Source: Gymnopilus junonius
Lineage: Eukaryota > Basidiomycota > Agaricomycetes > Agaricales > Galerinaceae
Direction of reading: 5' to 3'
Length of the DNA: 64,000 bases
Assembly (NCBI GenBank): GCA_015501075.1
Contig: JADNYJ010000009.1
Coordinates: 62,001 to 126,000, forward strand
How positions within the stretch are numbered: the first letter of the stretch is position 1; each line of letters opens with the position of its first letter. Shown piece by piece: positions 60,697 through 64,000 of the stretch. Both the position numbers and the translations under genes were made by a program. The notes beneath the pieces were generated by a model. That model was given only the letters and a program-made list of their open reading frames with translations. It had not been told where the DNA came from and made no database searches.

Positions 60697-62615
60697 ATCG
60701 AGGAGTAGAGTTAGTTCTCATTGGTCTTGGATAAAGTAGCACGTAGGATATGATATTCCATCTCATTGTTAGATACAATGAATGATACCAGAGTCTGAAA
60801 GTCCAGTCAACATGCGAATAAGATCCAGCATGATCAAACTGCGAAAAAATCAACGCCAATTCATTTCATAAAGCAACGAATCAGACCGACCTTTTGAACT
60901 GAATGTTGGGCGCAGTGAAGTAGAACGTGGTTGTAGTTCGTGGTAAAAGATGAAAGGCGTCCCATTGGTGTTGTTTACCAGTCCGACTCGGACCTCTCGC
61001 AGTTTTATCTTTCTCTTCTTACCACCACTTGCACGACAACAAACTTCTTACAATCTGGAGCTCAGATGGCACAATTGATCGCTCTATACATAGAGATCTC
61101 AAATTATTTTTTCTGACGAAAGAATGCCCGGAAGTCGTTGGTCAAGCTTTGAGCATAATCGAATCGACCCTTAAGTTATTGGGCCTGTCTTGTGCTGGTA
61201 TGGCGACAACGAGCCAAAGGCGAAAGGCCTTGCAGTGCGTTGTTCATTTCCTTGGTGCGATCTTGTTTTGGCATAGGCTTCACCTATATTCTACAGGAAG
61301 CATGTTTCGTGCATTAGCAATTCAAATCTGGAAGCGCATAAAATGAAATTGAGATGAAGCATGGCTGGCGGCTCTCTAGGCCCTAGGGTGTTGATTGGGC
61401 TATCAGCACATTTTGGTGTCGCTATTCAATTCAAATGTTCGTACAGACATTTTGGTCTTTTCTCAGAATGTAGATTCTCACTAATATTATTCTACCTATC
61501 ATTTTACTGATGTTTATATTGATAGATATTTCTTGAGTCTGCTATGATTTTGATGCTTTGCCAGCCCTTCTTATACCCCGGCATGCATTGCTGCAGGTAA
61601 GTCGGGGGTTCTTCCACCTTCGATACTTTCTAGACTTGGGCGGCTCATCATCAATCGCCAGGCTCTTCGCTGATCGAATCACAGGATTTGATTGTCGTGC
61701 AGCATTCTGAAGATACAATGCCATTTACTTGCCCAAATGTTTATAACATCGTGACGTTCCGTGCATCTTGCCATGTCAGCGCCGATATTCGGATGGCAAC
61801 CTCGACACCGGTGGTACCGATTTCTGCACACGTGTTCTACGAAATTTTTGGAGATACAATCGTGAAGGCAGGGCCTCAATTACTCCTAGGTCAACCTAAC
61901 ATGACGGGAAAGAGGTCCAGAGCCGCAGCCAAATCTCACCTTGTACAGTTGTAGGTACCCATGGACCAGCACACCTGCACAAACATACCAGGTTATCGGG
62001 TGTGCCCTTCCCATACCTTTTTGTCTATACTTGGGCAGCAGCGTTCCCCGAGAATGTCTTGCGACGCCTTGTATCAGCTTTTTGGGATCAATGCACGCCA
62101 TGAAACTGGCAACGTTCTATGTTATATTTACCATTGATAGACCAAAAATTTCTCCGCCCTTCAACTTCAAGGTTTGAAAGGTGTCATTGAAAATTAGCGG
62201 TCGGGTATGGCCAATTGTAGGAAAAGTAAACACTGATTTTCCAGAAATCGAAAGATCTGTCTCAGAAATTTAATGACAGGGCCGCTCTTGTAGTCTTTCT
62301 TTGAGAAATGGGTTGAATTTAGTCTTGAAAGGCGTCGGTAGGTAGGTTGATCACCTGAGAGCAAAGAATTTCTATATTTGGACGTTGTTACGACGTCGAA
62401 ATGCCTGTGAATGTCTCCAAGGTCCACCATCTTAGTCGTTGCTTGAGCAGTCTTTGACGCCATCCCTTTCTCACTCTCTCTTTCAACAACTTCGAGGTCG
62501 TCGGTTTAAAAAACGGTCTTTAATCATTGCTACGCTATAACATATTAGTGGCTCTGGAAGCCACGACCGGCATTCCTTTCACCCAAATCTCTGGCGCTGA
62601 AATTTTCTCGGAGGA
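60697..62615. other. Gene-poor region
   Basis: I can support no gene in this 1.9 kb. A plus-strand frame at 61029 and a minus-strand frame at 62463-62194 (MASKTAQATTKMVDLGDIHR) are open but short, lack splice-linked continuation and match no family. The right part should carry the promoter of the following TM-protein gene. Confidence 0.4.
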
Positions 62616-64000
62616 ATGTCGCCTGGATCCAATAACAACAATAGCAGCGACAGCGATGGTAATGGCAATCCAAGACAAGTCATTATCGATGACAGCGACC
62701 GCATCATGCACTACAAGGGGTCTTGGTCCAAGTCCAAAGGCAATAGCATCACTTTCAACCACAAAAAGCTTCAAATAGTGCCGTATGATAACAGCTTACA
62801 CGGGACACAGGGGGAAGGCAGTTTCTCGTTTTCTTACTCGTTCAATGGTGAGTATTGTCGCTTGTTTCTTGTTCATTCTACGGCTCTGATGCAGAAAAAT
62901 AAAGGTTCGACTTCTGGGAATGTCATGGGTTTCGCGGACGTGTCCAACTCTTCAGGCGTGCAAGACCCAACCTGGGAATGCATCCTCGACGGTACTCCCA
63001 TTGATGTGAACAATCCTCCAGACTCTCCAACGGATCAGTTCTCTTTCTGTTCATGGGATACGGATGGGCAGGGAAAGCATAATATTACCCTTAACGTGAA
63101 GAGCAATGGAAAGCAACTCTTTTTCGACCAAATTACCTACGTTCCCGACCCCCATATACCTGTAAGGAACGTCACAGTGCTCGTCGGGAAGGAGGATGAT
63201 GCGTTAATGGTCCATGAAGGAGTCGAATCTGTGGGATCCATGAAAACTGGCAGTCGGATGGCAATGGGTGGTGCTGGGCCTGTCGTTACTTTCTCTTTCT
63301 TTGGTCCGTATTTTATACATCCATCCCTCATCTTTCGTCATAATGTCTGACTACTTTCTTTGTCTCCGCAGGTACCGGCCTAAGTTGGTTCGGCAAGGTC
63401 AAAGATGGACTCGACCAACCCATGCTATCGGGATGCTATTCGATCGATAACCAACAACCACCCATCAATTTCGCAGTAAATGCATCCTCAGGACAAGGAA
63501 AAGGATCTTCGAAGTCGAAGACACCTTTGCTTTTCTTCCAGGCACATCATCTTCCCCTTGTAAACCACACAATAACAGTCACTAACATTGGAGATACACA
63601 ATCCACTCACTTGCCTCTATCCTACCTCATTTTGGATAACGGACAACTACCGCAACCGTCAATCCGACTCAGTCAACCTCCTCCCCAAGGTGGACCCTTG
63701 GGCATATCAGATGGCCAGGATTATTCCCCAACGCTTCATCTGTTTACCCCTCTCAACCTTCTTACATGGGCGGTGGTGACGGCCGCGCTAGCGACTCTGG
63801 TCAAGTTTCGGACCCTAAGAAGACCTTCCCTTTTCAACAGATTGTTATAGCCCTCGCTGGTACCCTTTTTCTCGTTTTCATTGCTGGAGTCATTCTCTGC
63901 ATCCGCCGCCGCGGAGGACAAGGAGAAACAGAATTGAATCTCTAGAATCCGCCATGCCCATTGCTCCAACACCAACCGGATCATCATCCACCTCCGCACC
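62616..64000 (+). CDS. Single-pass membrane protein with N-terminal beta-rich ectodomain (runs off window)
   Basis: The start MSPGSNNNNSSDSDGNGNPR is followed by VIIDDSDRIMHYKGSWSKSK and SLHGTQGEGSFSFSYSFN, the opening of a jelly-roll-like ectodomain frequent in agaricomycete membrane proteins. Next are DPTWECILDGTPIDVNN, FSFCSWDTDGQGKHNITLNV and KQLFFDQITYVPDP. A later exon has SGCYSIDNQQPPINFAV and NHTITVTNIGDTQSTHLPLS. Then YMGGGDGRASDSGQVSDPKK is followed by the TM helix QQIVIALAGTLFLVFIAGVI and a basic stop-transfer. After CIRRR the frame that stays open to the window edge is one base off (near 63921), another probable indel; the alternative frame stops at once. No signal peptide is visible at this start, so an upstream start may be missed. 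Function unknown. Confidence 0.7.

Noticed and set aside
62194..62463. Minus-strand 89-codon frame starting MASKTAQATTKMVDLG
   Set aside because: Plausible start but no recognisable domain and no further exon; kept only as a note in the gene-poor region.

Overview
The window is nuclear DNA of a filamentous basidiomycete, most likely an Agaricomycete. The genes are densely packed and carry many introns, mostly about 50-70 nt (GT...AG). The conserved proteins read as fungal orthologues (Vps1-type dynamin, Stt3, Cdc48, DGAT2, Sys1, TBCB). Several lineage-type families are also present: a Bcs1-like AAA protein with a charged tail, Ser/Ala-rich secreted proteins and an extracellular-domain/TM protein. 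No bacterial, viral or organellar segment was seen.

Layout. 1-2.1 kb: gene-poor, with one intron-containing tRNA-Leu(UAA). 2.2-6.4 kb: a large low-complexity protein on the minus strand. 6.4-9.8 kb: a 3.4 kb gene-free stretch holding a 350-bp terminal-inverted-repeat element with a perfect 8-bp target-site duplication (hAT-type MITE). 9.8-15.0 kb: S9B dipeptidyl aminopeptidase (minus). 15.2-16.0 kb: SYS1 (plus). 16.2-20.3 kb: gene-poor and degenerate, including a zinc-knuckle relic. 20.3-23.4 kb: Bcs1-like AAA ATPase (plus). 24.1-27.3 kb: VPS1 dynamin (minus). 28.0-29.5 kb: multi-pass membrane protein (plus). 30.1-33.1 kb: STT3 (minus). 33.6-35.5 kb: MATE transporter (minus). 36.1-37.8 kb: secreted agmatinase/arginase-like (plus). 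38.4-40.4 kb: APC amino-acid/GABA permease (minus). 41.1-42.7 kb: polysaccharide-deacetylase superfamily enzyme (plus). 43.1-45.3 kb: type-B carboxylesterase (plus). 45.9-48.0 kb: DGAT2 (minus). 48.8-51.8 kb: CDC48 (minus). 52.2-53.2 kb: tubulin cofactor B (minus). 54.0-54.8 kb: SAM methyltransferase between imperfect direct repeats (plus). 55.2-56.3 kb: mitochondrial hotdog thioesterase-like (minus). 56.8-58.3 kb: Cys-cluster plus coiled-coil protein (plus). 58.9-60.7 kb: secreted Ser/Ala-rich protein (plus). 62.6 kb to the edge: TM protein (plus, runs off the window).

Several genes are secretory/endomembrane housekeeping (SYS1, VPS1, STT3, STE13-like DPP, CDC48, DGAT2). The 33-45 kb block is a loose set of nitrogen-compound uptake, hydrolysis and efflux genes. 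It is not arranged as a classical biosynthetic cluster.

The most striking global property is that many conserved genes, and the tRNA, carry isolated one-base indels, mostly in short homopolymers. At least eight lie in about 0.9 kb of the CDC48 D2 half, with little sign of amino-acid decay. I read these chiefly as sequencing/assembly errors, but it decides whether several 'broken' genes are real. No convincing previously undescribed multi-gene system was found. The best novel items are the MITE, the serial 24-nt-unit micro-exons of the Bcs1-like gene, and the repeats flanking the methyltransferase.
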